From JAKFEE01 sp036675815 (GTDB taxonomy: Bacteria > Pseudomonadota > Alphaproteobacteria > Rhodospirillales > Magnetospirillaceae): a DNA stretch of 64,000 bases. How positions within the stretch are numbered: position 1 is the stretch's first letter; each line of letters opens with the position of its first letter. The stretch is taken from contig JAKFEE010000015.1 in NCBI GenBank assembly GCA_036675815.1, forward strand, positions 1-64,000, written 5' to 3'. Positions 43,999 through 52,459 of the stretch are shown piece by piece. A program made the translations under genes and the position numbers. The notes under the pieces were generated by a model. It was not told where the DNA came from, ran no database searches, and was given only the letters and a program-made list of their open reading frames with translations.

Positions 43999-45482
43999 GC
44001 TGGTGTTTCCTCCATCATCTGGCGAAGCCTGTATGTCTGGATCTTGCCCGTCGAGGTGCGCGGCAGGTCGGGCAGGGCGCGAATCCAGCGCGGCCAACGG
44101 TGGCGCGGCGCCCGTTCCTCGAAACTCGCCTGCACTTTGCGGGTGGCCGCCTCGTCGCTGAGATTGCCCTGCGGCACGATGAACAAGGCGATGCGGGCAA
44201 AGCCCTGCTCGTCCTTGATCACGACTGCGGCGGCCTCGGTGATGGCGTCGCTGGCGGCGGCGACGTCTTCCAGTTCGCGTAGTTGCACCCATTGCCCCGA
44301 CACCTTGATGAAGCCGTCCTGACGGCCGCGGTGATGGAGATAGCCAGCGGCATCCTGCATGAACACGTCGCCCGTACTGAACCAGCCGTCGGCGAAGCGT
44401 TCGGCGGTCTGCTCGGGCATGCCGTGATAGGCCGAGGCGAGGAAGGGATGCCGAATCCACAGCATGCCCATTTGCTCGCCGTTTTCGCCTTCATCAAGCA
44501 CCTCGAGACGCAGCTCGCCACCGCTGACCGAGATGCCGGTGGCCCCGGGCTGCACCGCCTGCGGCGGTTGCGCGACGATCAGTGCGATCGTCTCCGAGCA
44601 GCCATAGGCGTTGAGGATGTCGCAGCCGGTCCGCGCCTTCCACGCTTCGGCCAGCGGGACCGGCAACGCCTCGCCCGCCGACACGAAATGGCGGATGCCG
44701 TCGAGCGCATGGGGGCGCGCCTCCGCGGCCGCCAAAAGGGCGCGGTACAGGCTGGGCGTGCTGAACACCACCGTCGGCCGATGGCGCTCGATCATGTCCA
44801 AGGTCCAATCCGCGCTCGGCCAGTCGGGTTCGAGAATGATGGTGGCGCCGGTCTGCAGCGGCCCGAGGAAGCCGTTGCCCTGGGCGTAGGCGAAGGACAG
44901 TTTCGAGGTGCAGAACACGCGGTCGTCCGGCCCGATGCCGAGATGGTCCTTGAGATAGGCGGCCATCGGCCAGGGATGTTTGTGGGTGTGGACGATACCC
45001 TTGGGCTTGCCGGTGGTTCCGGACGAATAGACGCGAAACGACTCGTCGGCCGGGCCGAAGTCACGGGCCGGGAAGGGGCCGTGCGGCAGCGCCGCCAGGG
45101 CGTCGAGTTCGGTGGCCGTCAGCCGCGGCTGGCTCAGTTGGGCGATGGCGTCGAGGCCGCCGTCGTCGTGGATCACCAACGCCGCATCGCTGTCGGCGGC
45201 GATCGAGGCAACATCGGCGGCGGGCAGGCGCGGGGACACGAACACCGGCACCACGCCGGCCTTGACCGCGCCGAGGAAGGTGGCCATCAGCAGCGGCGAA
45301 TCGCGCATCACCAGCAGGATGATGCGGCGGTCGATCGCCTGCTCGGCCAGCACGTGGGCGCAGCCGTCGATCAACTCCACGAGCCGGTTATAGGTCAGGG
45401 TGCCGGCACTGCCGGTCAGCGCCGGCCGGTCGCCGACGGTTTCGAGCAATGATTCCGGCAACAGCGCATCCACCAGGTTCAT
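43995..45482 (-). CDS. Aryl/acyl-CoA ligase (benzoate-CoA ligase type)
   Basis: A 495-residue adenylate-forming ligase. The AMP-binding motif VYSSGTTGKPKG lies at residues 151-162, with AYGCSETIALIV and DGWFSTGDVF later, and the catalytic Lys in PRTSTGKIQTYRL near the C-terminus. It resembles benzoate-CoA ligases. It activates a carboxylic acid, presumably aromatic, to its CoA ester. GGAGAGGG lies just before the ATG. It follows the unknown 185-residue protein by 75 bases and is coupled to the thioesterase. Confidence 0.88.
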   Translation of the reverse strand: MNLVDALLPESLLETVGDRPALTGSAGTLTYNRLVELIDGCAHVLAEQAIDRRIILLVMRDSPLLMATFLGAVKAGVVPVFVSPRLPAADVASIAADSDAALVIHDDGGLDAIAQLSQPRLTATELDALAALPHGPFPARDFGPADESFRVYSSGTTGKPKGIVHTHKHPWPMAAYLKDHLGIGPDDRVFCTSKLSFAYAQGNGFLGPLQTGATIILEPDWPSADWTLDMIERHRPTVVFSTPSLYRALLAAAEARPHALDGIRHFVSAGEALPVPLAEAWKARTGCDILNAYGCSETIALIVAQPPQAVQPGATGISVSGGELRLEVLDEGENGEQMGMLWIRHPFLASAYHGMPEQTAERFADGWFSTGDVFMQDAAGYLHHRGRQDGFIKVSGQWVQLRELEDVAAASDAITEAAAVVIKDEQGFARIALFIVPQGNLSDEAATRKVQASFEERAPRHRWPRWIRALPDLPRTSTGKIQTYRLRQMMEETPA

Positions 45483-45557
45483 GTGTCCCTCTCCATTCTT
45501 ATATTTGGTTCGTTTGTCCGGCCGGCATTACCACCCTGGCAAGGCCGGCATATTCCT

Positions 45558-46115
45558 TCAAAACACCAGGATGCGCCCGCCGACGACACCCAGCGGCCAG
45601 CGCCCAGCGGCGAACAGGCGCAGCTTGGCGGCGAAGGGGTGCTGCTGGCCATGCCCGGCCGCCTGGGCCAGCGCCGCCAGGTACAGGGCCTGGGCGCCGG
45701 CACCGGCGGCGGCGCGGGCCATCGCCTGATCGGCGCCGCCCATTCGCGCCGCCGTCGTCGCCGCCGCAGCCATGGTTGCCGGCGTCGCCAGGGCCACGAT
45801 CTCGCTCAGCGCCGCCCGCAGGGCATCGGCCCCGTGGCGGGCGCTCGCCGCATCCAAGAGCTGGCGGCGAAAGCGCTCCTCGGCCGCCCACCAATCCGGC
45901 TCGCCGATGGGCGCGCTGGCCGCCTGGCGCGCCGTCGGCCAGTCCGGCACGGCGGTCACCGGTAGCGCCGGCATGCCGAGCCCCGCCATGTGCGCGCGGC
46001 CGTCGTCGCGCTCGGCCTCGCCGAGCGGCGCGCCGAGCCGCGCGAACCACGGCAGCGCCGACGCCTGCTGGGCGAACTCCGCCAGATCGGCCGCGAGGTC
46101 GGCTTCGCCGCTCAA
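45558..46115 (-). CDS. Unknown 185-residue protein coupled to the diiron oxygenase subunit
   Basis: I recognise no family. The open frame starts at a TTG overlapping the stop of the preceding oxygenase gene (ATTGA), with GGAG just upstream. The protein is helical and Ala-rich (YLAALAQAAGHGQQHPFAAKL) and ends GRWPLGVVGGRILVF. It contains two Trp-rich segments (ALPWFARLGAPLG and EPDWWAAEERFRRQLL). Position and coupling suggest an accessory or structural subunit for the oxygenase. It could take the place that PaaC-type subunits hold, but no clear similarity is seen. Confidence 0.65.
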   Translation of the reverse strand: MSGEADLAADLAEFAQQASALPWFARLGAPLGEAERDDGRAHMAGLGMPALPVTAVPDWPTARQAASAPIGEPDWWAAEERFRRQLLDAASARHGADALRAALSEIVALATPATMAAAATTAARMGGADQAMARAAAGAGAQALYLAALAQAAGHGQQHPFAAKLRLFAAGRWPLGVVGGRILVF

Positions 46116-46813
46116 TGCACTCCGTCCAGCTTGGGCAAGGTGAGGCCGAGTTCCTCGACCATCTTGTGGGTGCGCGTGACATAATCTTCGCGCATCGCCT
46201 CGTTGCTGCGCCGCTTGATGCCCCATTTGCGGTAGATGGCGTTGTTTGTCGAGCCGGGGCGGCCGAAGAAGGCCGGCAGCCTCGGATAATAGCGGTTGAT
46301 GGCGTCCTGCACGGCGGCCTTGCCGTCCGGTGTGCGGCACAGCTCGCGGCAGAAATCCATGCCGAACTGACAGTGGAACTGCTCCTCGGGCATCGTCATG
46401 CGCGCCAGGGCGCGCAGCGGATGGAAGCTGCAGGTTGCCAGGTCCTCGACCTGCAGGATCTCGGCGAAATCGGCCAGCAGCTTGATGACGCAGAATTCGG
46501 CCCAACTGGTCAGTTCGAAGTCGAAGATCGACAGCGGCGACTTGGCATCGGCGGTCATCTCCTCGGCCGGGATGCCGATGTCGGCGCCAAGATCGCGAAA
46601 ACGCACATGGTGCCCGTATTCCTCCATGGCGACACGGCAGGTCAGCCATTTCGCATAAGGGCTGGGCGCCAGGGCGATGGCTGGCTCATCGAACACCTGG
46701 GCGCCGAACAATTCGTTGACGGCGTGGCTGACGACGATCTTGCGGATGGCCTGCTGATACTCCGCGGGCTGGGTCTTGAGGTCGGCGACGGTCTTGACCT
46801 CGATGCGCTCCAT
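46112..46813 (-). CDS. PaaA-like diiron oxygenase subunit (short form)
   Basis: A 233-residue ferritin-like protein related to phenylacetyl-CoA epoxidase subunit PaaA (usually about 310-330 residues). The diiron ligands are visible: Glu34 (NELFG), Glu65-Y-G-His68 (MEEYGHH), Glu106 (WAEF) and Glu144-Q-F-His147 (MPEEQFHCQF). Both ExxH pairs are intact, so the site is probably functional. AGGAGG seven bases upstream selects the ATG at 46813 over a GTG at 46819. No PaaB or PaaD homologues are nearby. It follows the SDR and reductase genes and likely uses the reductase for electrons. Confidence 0.8.
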   Translation of the reverse strand: MERIEVKTVADLKTQPAEYQQAIRKIVVSHAVNELFGAQVFDEPAIALAPSPYAKWLTCRVAMEEYGHHVRFRDLGADIGIPAEEMTADAKSPLSIFDFELTSWAEFCVIKLLADFAEILQVEDLATCSFHPLRALARMTMPEEQFHCQFGMDFCRELCRTPDGKAAVQDAINRYYPRLPAFFGRPGSTNNAIYRKWGIKRRSNEAMREDYVTRTHKMVEELGLTLPKLDGVH

Positions 46814-46833
46814 AAACACACCTCCTCATGCGG

Positions 46834-47745
46834 TCAGGTCAGCGGCGCGCCGCTGAATGCCTCCAGATCGGTCGACAGATCGGTGAAGCGGCCGGCGCAG
46901 GCGGTGCGCAGCCGAACGTCGAAGTCGTCGGCGTTCCAATCCTCGACGGCCAGCTCGGCCACCGGCCGCGACTGTGAGAACAGGAACACCCGGCGCCCGC
47001 GCACCGCGAATACCTGGCCGGTGATGTCATGCGCCGCGCCGCCGCACAGATAGGCGACGAACGCGCCGACATGGCTGGCGTCAATACTCAGCGCCCGCTT
47101 TTTGTAGACGGCCTGCGCCTCATTGGCCGGCACGATGCTCTCGGTCACCCGCGTCGCGGCGAAGGGGGCGACGGCATTGCAGGTGACGCCGGATCGCGCC
47201 ATGTCCATCGCCACCACCCGCGTCAGCCCGACCAATCCCGCCTTGCTGCTGGCATAGGCGGCTTGGCCGAAATTGCCGTAGAGGCCGGCGGTGGAGATCA
47301 TGTTGACGATGCGGCCGCCGCCGCGCCCGGCCTTGGCCTGGTCGCGCAGCAGTGGCGCCGCCGCCGCCAGCACATAGTACGGGCCGGACAGATTGGTGCG
47401 CAGCACGGCATCGAAGTCCTCGGGCCGCCCTTTGAAGATGAAGGCGTCGCGCAGGATGGCGGCGTTGTTGACGACGATGTCGAGGCCGCCGAAGCGCTCG
47501 ACCGCCAGGGCGACGGCGTCTGCGGCGCCTTGCGGTGAATCGATGCCCGCGGCATAGGCGGCGCCCAGCTCGGCCGCCGCGGCGGCAGCCACATCGGGGT
47601 CGTCTTCGCGGCCGTCCATGGCGACGCCGGAATCGGCAATCACCAGCCTGGCGCCGCGCCGCGCCAGGGCGCCGGCGATGGCGCGGCCGATGCCACGGCC
47701 GCCGCCGGTGACCAGGGCCACCTTGTCGTCGAGGTCGCCGGCCAT
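46834..47745 (-). CDS. Short-chain dehydrogenase/reductase
   Basis: A 303-residue SDR similar to the dehydrogenase part of peroxisomal multifunctional enzyme type 2. It has the NAD(P) motif TGGGRGIG (residues 13-20), NNAAILRD, and the catalytic Ser and YxxxK (YASSKAG). A C-terminal extension (about 240-303) follows the core. It overlaps the reductase gene by one base. It may oxidise a hydroxylated or dihydrodiol CoA intermediate; this is inference from context. Confidence 0.85.
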   Translation of the reverse strand: MAGDLDDKVALVTGGGRGIGRAIAGALARRGARLVIADSGVAMDGREDDPDVAAAAAAELGAAYAAGIDSPQGAADAVALAVERFGGLDIVVNNAAILRDAFIFKGRPEDFDAVLRTNLSGPYYVLAAAAPLLRDQAKAGRGGGRIVNMISTAGLYGNFGQAAYASSKAGLVGLTRVVAMDMARSGVTCNAVAPFAATRVTESIVPANEAQAVYKKRALSIDASHVGAFVAYLCGGAAHDITGQVFAVRGRRVFLFSQSRPVAELAVEDWNADDFDVRLRTACAGRFTDLSTDLEAFSGAPLT

Positions 47746-48767
47746 CACACCCCTCCCTGGGCTGGGGTGTCGGCGCGGGTGACGAAGGCGTCGGCGTGGC
47801 GGTCGGCAGCGGGCAGACCCCAGGCTTCGAACAGCGCCATGGCCGCCCCGACCATGGCTGGCGGGCCGCAGACATAAGCCTTGGCGCCGTCGGCCGCCGG
47901 GTGATCGGTCCTCAGCGCCTCGGTGACGAGGCCGGTGCGCCGCGCGGTGCGGCCCTGTGGCGCCGACAGTACGATTTCCAGGCGCAGATTGGGATGAACC
48001 TGCGCCAACGCGCGGAAATGCCGTTCCAGATACACGTCGGCTTCGTCGCGCACGCCGAAATACAGGTGGATGGGATTTTCCATGCCGCGCGCCAGTGCCG
48101 CCTCGACGATGGACTTGATCGGCGCCAGGCCGCTGCCGCCGGCCACGGCGAAAATGGGGCCGCGATGTTCCTCGCGCAGCCAGCAGTCGCCGTACGGCCC
48201 CTCGACGCCAACCGCGTCGCCCGGCCGCAGTCGCTCCCACACATGGCCGCTGACTTCGCCGCCGGGCACATGGCGGATGTGGAACTCGAGTTCGTCGGCG
48301 TCGGGGCGGTTGGCCATGGAGTAGTCGCGCACCAGGCCGCCGCCGAAGTCGAGCCGGGTGAACTGGCCGGCGGAGAAGGCGAGGGGGGCGCCTTCAGGGA
48401 GGACACGGACGATGGCGATGTCGTACGTCGGCCGCTCGATGCGGCGCACGCTGGCGCGCAGCCTTTGTAGCGGGTGCGATACCGCTTCCGAGGCATCGAG
48501 CAGCGCCACCTCGCAGTCCTCCCACACCATGGCCCGGCAGGCGAGGATGAGGCCGCGTGCCCGCTCGTCGTCGGACAGGGCGTAAGGCGAATAGGGCATC
48601 ATTTCGGTCTCGCCGGCCACCAGGGCACATTTGCAGGCGCCGCAGTTGCCCGATTGGCAGCTATGGGGGAAGCCGAACCCCGCCGAGAGCGCCGCCGACA
48701 GGACGGTGCTGCCCATGGGGGCAAGGACGGTGACGCCGAGGGGTCGGATGGAGACCCGTGCCGTCAT
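47745..48767 (-). CDS. Ferredoxin-type 2Fe-2S/FAD NADH reductase of an oxygenase
   Basis: A 340-residue oxygenase reductase. The N-terminal plant-type ferredoxin has Cys37, Cys42, Cys45 and Cys77 (CQSGNCGACKC), followed by the FAD domain (RDYSMANRPD) and NAD domain (AVAGGSGLAPIKS, then YVCGPPAMV). It resembles phenol hydroxylase-type (DmpP) reductases and differs from PaaE, in which the ferredoxin domain is C-terminal. GGGAG just upstream of the ATG at 48767 sets the start. It is the first gene of the operon and is divergent from the TRAP transporter. Confidence 0.9.
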   Translation of the reverse strand: MTARVSIRPLGVTVLAPMGSTVLSAALSAGFGFPHSCQSGNCGACKCALVAGETEMMPYSPYALSDDERARGLILACRAMVWEDCEVALLDASEAVSHPLQRLRASVRRIERPTYDIAIVRVLPEGAPLAFSAGQFTRLDFGGGLVRDYSMANRPDADELEFHIRHVPGGEVSGHVWERLRPGDAVGVEGPYGDCWLREEHRGPIFAVAGGSGLAPIKSIVEAALARGMENPIHLYFGVRDEADVYLERHFRALAQVHPNLRLEIVLSAPQGRTARRTGLVTEALRTDHPAADGAKAYVCGPPAMVGAAMALFEAWGLPAADRHADAFVTRADTPAQGGV

Positions 48768-48788
48768 GGCGCTCCCTATAATTTTCCA

Positions 48789-48840
48789 TTTTGTTTGGTT
48801 GACCAACAATATGTCGATGAACTAATATCGTCAAACAAAA
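48789..48840. promoter_or_regulatory. Candidate operator in the divergent reductase/TRAP promoter region
   Basis: An AT-rich stretch with TTTTGTTTG (48789-48797) and CAAACAAAA (48832-48840), inverted, and an inner palindrome TTGGT-TG-ACCAA (48795-48806). It lies between the start of the reductase and the TRAP genes. A MarR-family regulator encoded at the end of the TRAP operon is the likely ligand. Confidence 0.45.
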
Positions 48841-48905
48841 AGAGCGCCTCCGCCGGACGGAGTAGTTCCTTCCGGCTGGAATAGGTAACTGATGGGAGGG
48901 ATTTC

Positions 48906-49940
48906 ATGCGCATTCGATGCGCCGGCAGGCTTGCCGGCATAATGGCCATTTCTGTGCTTGCTTTCTCGGGCGCCGCGATGGCGCAAGAGAAAATCAAACT
49001 AAAAATTGCACACTTTCTTCCGCCGGGATCCAACGCACAGACCAAGCTGATCGAGCCCTGGGCCGAGCGCGTCAACAAGGCCGCGAACGGCCGCTTTGAA
49101 ATCGAGATCTATCCGTCGATGCAGTTGGGCGGCAAGCCACCGCAGTTGTTCGACCAGGTCCGCACCGGCGTCGCCGACGTCGTGTGGACGCTGCCGGGCT
49201 ATACGCCGGGTCGCTTCCCCAAGACCGAGGTCTTCGAGCTGCCGTTCATGACCGCCGCCACGTCCGAGGCGACGACGTCAGCTATCTGGGATATCTATCA
49301 GAAGCACCTGCAGGACGAATACAAGGACGTCAAGGTGCTGCTCTTGCACTGCCATGCGCCCGGCTTGGTGCATACCAAGGACAAGCCGGTCAAGACCATG
49401 GCAGACCTCGACGGTCTCAAGATCCGCCTGCCGGTCAAGCCCATCGGCGAGGCGCTCAAGTATCTGGGGGCGACCCCGATCGGCATGCCGGTTCCCGAGG
49501 TGTACGAGGCGCTATCGCGCGGCGTCGTCGACGGCACCGTCATTCCGTGGGAAGTGGTCAGCTCGATCCGCACCAACGAACTCACCAAGTATCACACCAA
49601 TACCGGTCTCTACACCTCGGTGTTCCTGTTCGCCATGAACAAGGACAAGTACGAAAGTCTGCCCGACGACCTGAAGAAGGCCATCGACGACGCCTCGGCC
49701 GCGACGCTGGCCGAGATCGGCAAGGCCTATGACGAGGCGGAGCTACCCGGCCTCAAGCAGGCCAAGGAGATGGGCCACGAGATCCTGACCCTGTCGCCCG
49801 AGGAGCGGGCGAAGTGGGAGAAGACGACCCAGCCGGTGATCGACGCCTGGATCAAGCGTACCCCTAATGGCAAGGCCATCTATGACGATGCCGTTGCCGC
49901 CATCGCCAAATACGAGCAGGCGGTAAGCAAGACCCAGTAA
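48906..49940 (+). CDS. TRAP transporter solute-binding protein DctP family
   Basis: A 344-residue periplasmic binding protein. The signal peptide ends AMAQ (about residue 26-27). The DctP fold is marked by KLKIAHFLPPGSNAQTKLIEPW, QLGGKPPQLFDQVRTGVADVVW and DLDGLKIRLP. It captures a substrate for the DctQ/DctM membrane proteins. Arg in the KIRLP segment typically binds a carboxylate. GGGAGGG five bases before the ATG. The linkage suggests an aromatic acid ligand. Confidence 0.92.
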   Translation: MRIRCAGRLAGIMAISVLAFSGAAMAQEKIKLKIAHFLPPGSNAQTKLIEPWAERVNKAANGRFEIEIYPSMQLGGKPPQLFDQVRTGVADVVWTLPGYTPGRFPKTEVFELPFMTAATSEATTSAIWDIYQKHLQDEYKDVKVLLLHCHAPGLVHTKDKPVKTMADLDGLKIRLPVKPIGEALKYLGATPIGMPVPEVYEALSRGVVDGTVIPWEVVSSIRTNELTKYHTNTGLYTSVFLFAMNKDKYESLPDDLKKAIDDASAATLAEIGKAYDEAELPGLKQAKEMGHEILTLSPEERAKWEKTTQPVIDAWIKRTPNGKAIYDDAVAAIAKYEQAVSKTQ

Positions 49941-49957
49941 ATAGGGAGGGTGCGTGT

Positions 49958-50536
49958 ATGGCTATGCTTGTTGGTGAAACCACAGCCGACCATGCCGCCC
50001 GCCCCCCCGCCGCGCCACTGGCGCGGCGGGCCGCGGACTGGCTCGACGGCATCCTTAACCCCGCCAGCGCCGCGCTGGCGTTGCTCGGCGGCCTGGTGCT
50101 GGTCGCCTTCATGACGGTCTCGGTGGGCAGCATAGCCAGTCGGGTCGTCTTCGGCTCCCCGCTGCTGGGCGACTATGAGTTGGTCGAGCGCGGCTCGGCC
50201 ATCGCCATCTTCGCCATCCTGCCCTACACACATATCAAGGGCGGGAACGTCGTGGTCGACATGTTCGTCGGCATGATGGCGCCGGCGGTGCGCCGGTTCG
50301 CAACGCTGGCCTCCGAGGTCGCCTTCGGCGTGATCATGGCCATCATCACCTGGCGGCTCGCGCTCGGCGGCATGGAAATGTACGAGTATCACGACGCCTC
50401 GATGATGCTGCAGATCCCCACCTGGTGGGTATTCGTGCCCATGGTGCTGTCGTCGGCGTTGCTGACGCTGGTCTGCGTGCAGCGGTCGCTGGCGGCCCTG
50501 TCCGGTACTCTGGCCCCTTCGGGAGGCGAGGCATGA
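49958..50536 (+). CDS. TRAP transporter small membrane subunit DctQ family
   Basis: A 192-residue protein with four helices and the family blocks VSVGSIASRVVFGSPL, YTHIKGGNVVVDMF and ITWRLALGGMEMYEYHDASMML. GGGAGGG precedes the ATG. Its stop overlaps the DctM start (ATGA). Confidence 0.88.
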   Translation: MAMLVGETTADHAARPPAAPLARRAADWLDGILNPASAALALLGGLVLVAFMTVSVGSIASRVVFGSPLLGDYELVERGSAIAIFAILPYTHIKGGNVVVDMFVGMMAPAVRRFATLASEVAFGVIMAIITWRLALGGMEMYEYHDASMMLQIPTWWVFVPMVLSSALLTLVCVQRSLAALSGTLAPSGGEA

Positions 50537-51849
50537 GCGGTATTGCCATTTCCGTTATTATGTTCCTGGTGCTGGTGGCCATGCTGGTCCTGTCGGTGCC
50601 GGTCGGTGCCGCCCTCCTGCTGGTCGGCGGCATCGGCTACGTCATCGTCGCCGGCGTGGATCCGTTGCTCAACTACATGAGCACGGCGCCTTACCACCAG
50701 ACCGCCGCCTATTCGCTGTCGGTGATCCCGCTGTTCGTGCTGATGGGCCAATTCGCCACGCACTCTGGCTTGAGCGCCGGCATCTTCAACGCCGCCAACG
50801 CGTGGCTGGGCCACCGCCGCGGCGGCATCGCCATGGCCGGTATCGGCGCCTGCGCCGCCTTCGGCGCCGTCTGCGGCTCGTCGCTGGCGACGGCGGCGAC
50901 CATGGCCCATGTGTCCCTGCCCGAGATGAAGCGGTTCGGCTATTCCGGTTCGCTGTCGACCGCCACCCTGGCCGCCGGCGGCACCCTCGGCATCCTCATT
51001 CCGCCCTCGGTGATCCTGGTCATCTACGCCATTCTCACCGAGCAGTCGATCGGCAAGCTGTTCGCCGCCGCCATCATCCCCGGCATCCTGGCCACTATCG
51101 GCTACATGGTGGTGGTCTCTGTCTATGTGCGGCTCAATCCCGACGCTGGCCCGGCGGCGCCCAAGGCCAATTACGCCCAGCGGTTCAAGGCGCTGCTGGA
51201 CCTGGCGCCGGTGGCCTTCGTCTTCGTCATCGTCATGGGCGGCATGTATGGCGGCTTTTTCACCCCGACCGAAGGCGCGGCCGTGGGCGCCGCGCTCACC
51301 GGCGTCATCGCCGCGGTGAACGGGATGCGCTGGCAGGGCCTGGTCGACTGCCTGCTGGGCACCGCCAAGCTGTCGGGTATGATCTTCCTCATCCTGCTCG
51401 GCGCCGACCTGTTCAACGCCTTCCTGGCGCTGACCCAGATGCCGACCGATACCGCCGCCGCCATCGGCGCCAGCGGCTGGTCGCCAATGATGGTGTTGGC
51501 CTGCATCCTGCTGTTCTATCTGGTGCTGGGCTGCATCATGGATTCCATGTCCATGATCCTGATCACCATCCCGGTGTTGTTCCCCATCATCACGCATCTC
51601 GACTTCGGCATGACGCCCGAACAGACGGCGATCTGGTTCGGCATCCTGGTGCTGATCGTGGTCGAGGTCGGGCTGATCACCCCGCCGTTCGGGCTCAACG
51701 TCTTCGTCATCAACAGCCTGGCACCGGGCGTGCCGTTGAGCGAATCCTTCCGCGGCGTGTTTCCGTTCCTGCTCAGCGATTTCATTCGGGTCTTGCTCTT
51801 GATCGCGTTCCCGGCCATCACCATCGGCATTTTGCCCTACATCAAATAG
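50533..51849 (+). CDS. TRAP transporter large membrane subunit DctM family
   Basis: A 438-residue DctM-family permease with about 12 helices, beginning MSGIAISVIMFLVLVAMLVL. Blocks include FGAVCGSSLATAATMAHVSLPEM, AAGGTLGILIPPSVILVIYAIL, TPTEGAAVGA and LITPPFGLNVFVINSL. It carries out substrate/Na+ symport using the DctP binding protein. It overlaps dctQ by four bases and lies 11 bases before the MarR gene. Confidence 0.94.
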   Translation: MSGIAISVIMFLVLVAMLVLSVPVGAALLLVGGIGYVIVAGVDPLLNYMSTAPYHQTAAYSLSVIPLFVLMGQFATHSGLSAGIFNAANAWLGHRRGGIAMAGIGACAAFGAVCGSSLATAATMAHVSLPEMKRFGYSGSLSTATLAAGGTLGILIPPSVILVIYAILTEQSIGKLFAAAIIPGILATIGYMVVVSVYVRLNPDAGPAAPKANYAQRFKALLDLAPVAFVFVIVMGGMYGGFFTPTEGAAVGAALTGVIAAVNGMRWQGLVDCLLGTAKLSGMIFLILLGADLFNAFLALTQMPTDTAAAIGASGWSPMMVLACILLFYLVLGCIMDSMSMILITIPVLFPIITHLDFGMTPEQTAIWFGILVLIVVEVGLITPPFGLNVFVINSLAPGVPLSESFRGVFPFLLSDFIRVLLLIAFPAITIGILPYIK

Positions 51850-51860
51850 GAGGGAAGACG

Positions 51861-52358
51861 GTGCGGGACGAGCAGGAAGGCGTATACCACATGGCCACCG
51901 AAGCCGAAGCCAATGGCGGCGAAGTCTTCGACTTCGGTGAACTGCCCGGCCTGCTCGGCTACGAGATGCGGCGGACGCAGCTCGCCATCTTCAGGCACTT
52001 CGCCGCCAATGTCGGGCACGAGAACATCACGCCGGGGCTGTACGGTACCCTGATCCTGATCGATCGCAACCAGGGCATGAGCCAGAGCAGTCTGGCCCGC
52101 GCCCTGTCGCTCGACCGCTCGACCATGGTGGCGGTGATCGACCAGCTCGAACGCCGCGGCCTGGTGCAGCGGCGCAAGGATCCGTTCGATCGCCGCCGCC
52201 ATGCTCTGCACCTCACCGAGGGCGGCCGCATCTTCGTGACACGGGTGCGCGACGAGGTGGCCGCCCATGAGGCGACGGTGGCGGCGGATCTCTCGGACAA
52301 GGAAAAGGCCGAGCTCTTCCGCCTGCTGCGCAAGGTCCAGGCCGGCGCCCAGCGATAG
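51861..52358 (+). CDS. MarR-family transcriptional regulator
   Basis: A 165-residue regulator with the winged HTH: LIDRNQGMSQSSLARALSLDRSTMVAVIDQLERRGLVQRRK (in part), followed by DRRRHALHLTEGG. It fits the BadR/CouR-like group that responds to aromatic acids or their CoA esters, which is likely but unproven. The GTG at 51861 is chosen since AGGAGG lies at 51849-51854; an ATG at 51891 would have a weaker site. It ends the TRAP operon and probably controls the divergent promoters at 48.8 kb. Confidence 0.85.
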   Translation: MRDEQEGVYHMATEAEANGGEVFDFGELPGLLGYEMRRTQLAIFRHFAANVGHENITPGLYGTLILIDRNQGMSQSSLARALSLDRSTMVAVIDQLERRGLVQRRKDPFDRRRHALHLTEGGRIFVTRVRDEVAAHEATVAADLSDKEKAELFRLLRKVQAGAQR

Positions 52359-52379
52359 GCGATCAACCCTATGGGCGGC

Positions 52380-52408
52380 CCTCTCCCGCAAGCGGGAGAG
52401 GGAGGGGA
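52380..52408. repeat. Palindromic repeat family B, copy 1
   Basis: CCTCTCCCGC and GCGGGAGAGG around AA form a 10- to 11-bp hairpin (52380-52403) followed by GGAGG. It separates the MarR gene from the DHDPS-family gene. Related copies lie at 53397-53450 and 53484-53520. Confidence 0.75.
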
Positions 52409-52459
52409 TTGCGTGGGCGCCGGTCTCGCCGACAGCATGGCCGCTCATAAGGAGGTGCC

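Noticed and set aside
43481..44460. Long alternative minus-strand frames over the thioesterase region
   Set aside because: The thioesterase frame has the catalytic motif and direct stop/start overlap with the ligase; the others carry no motif.
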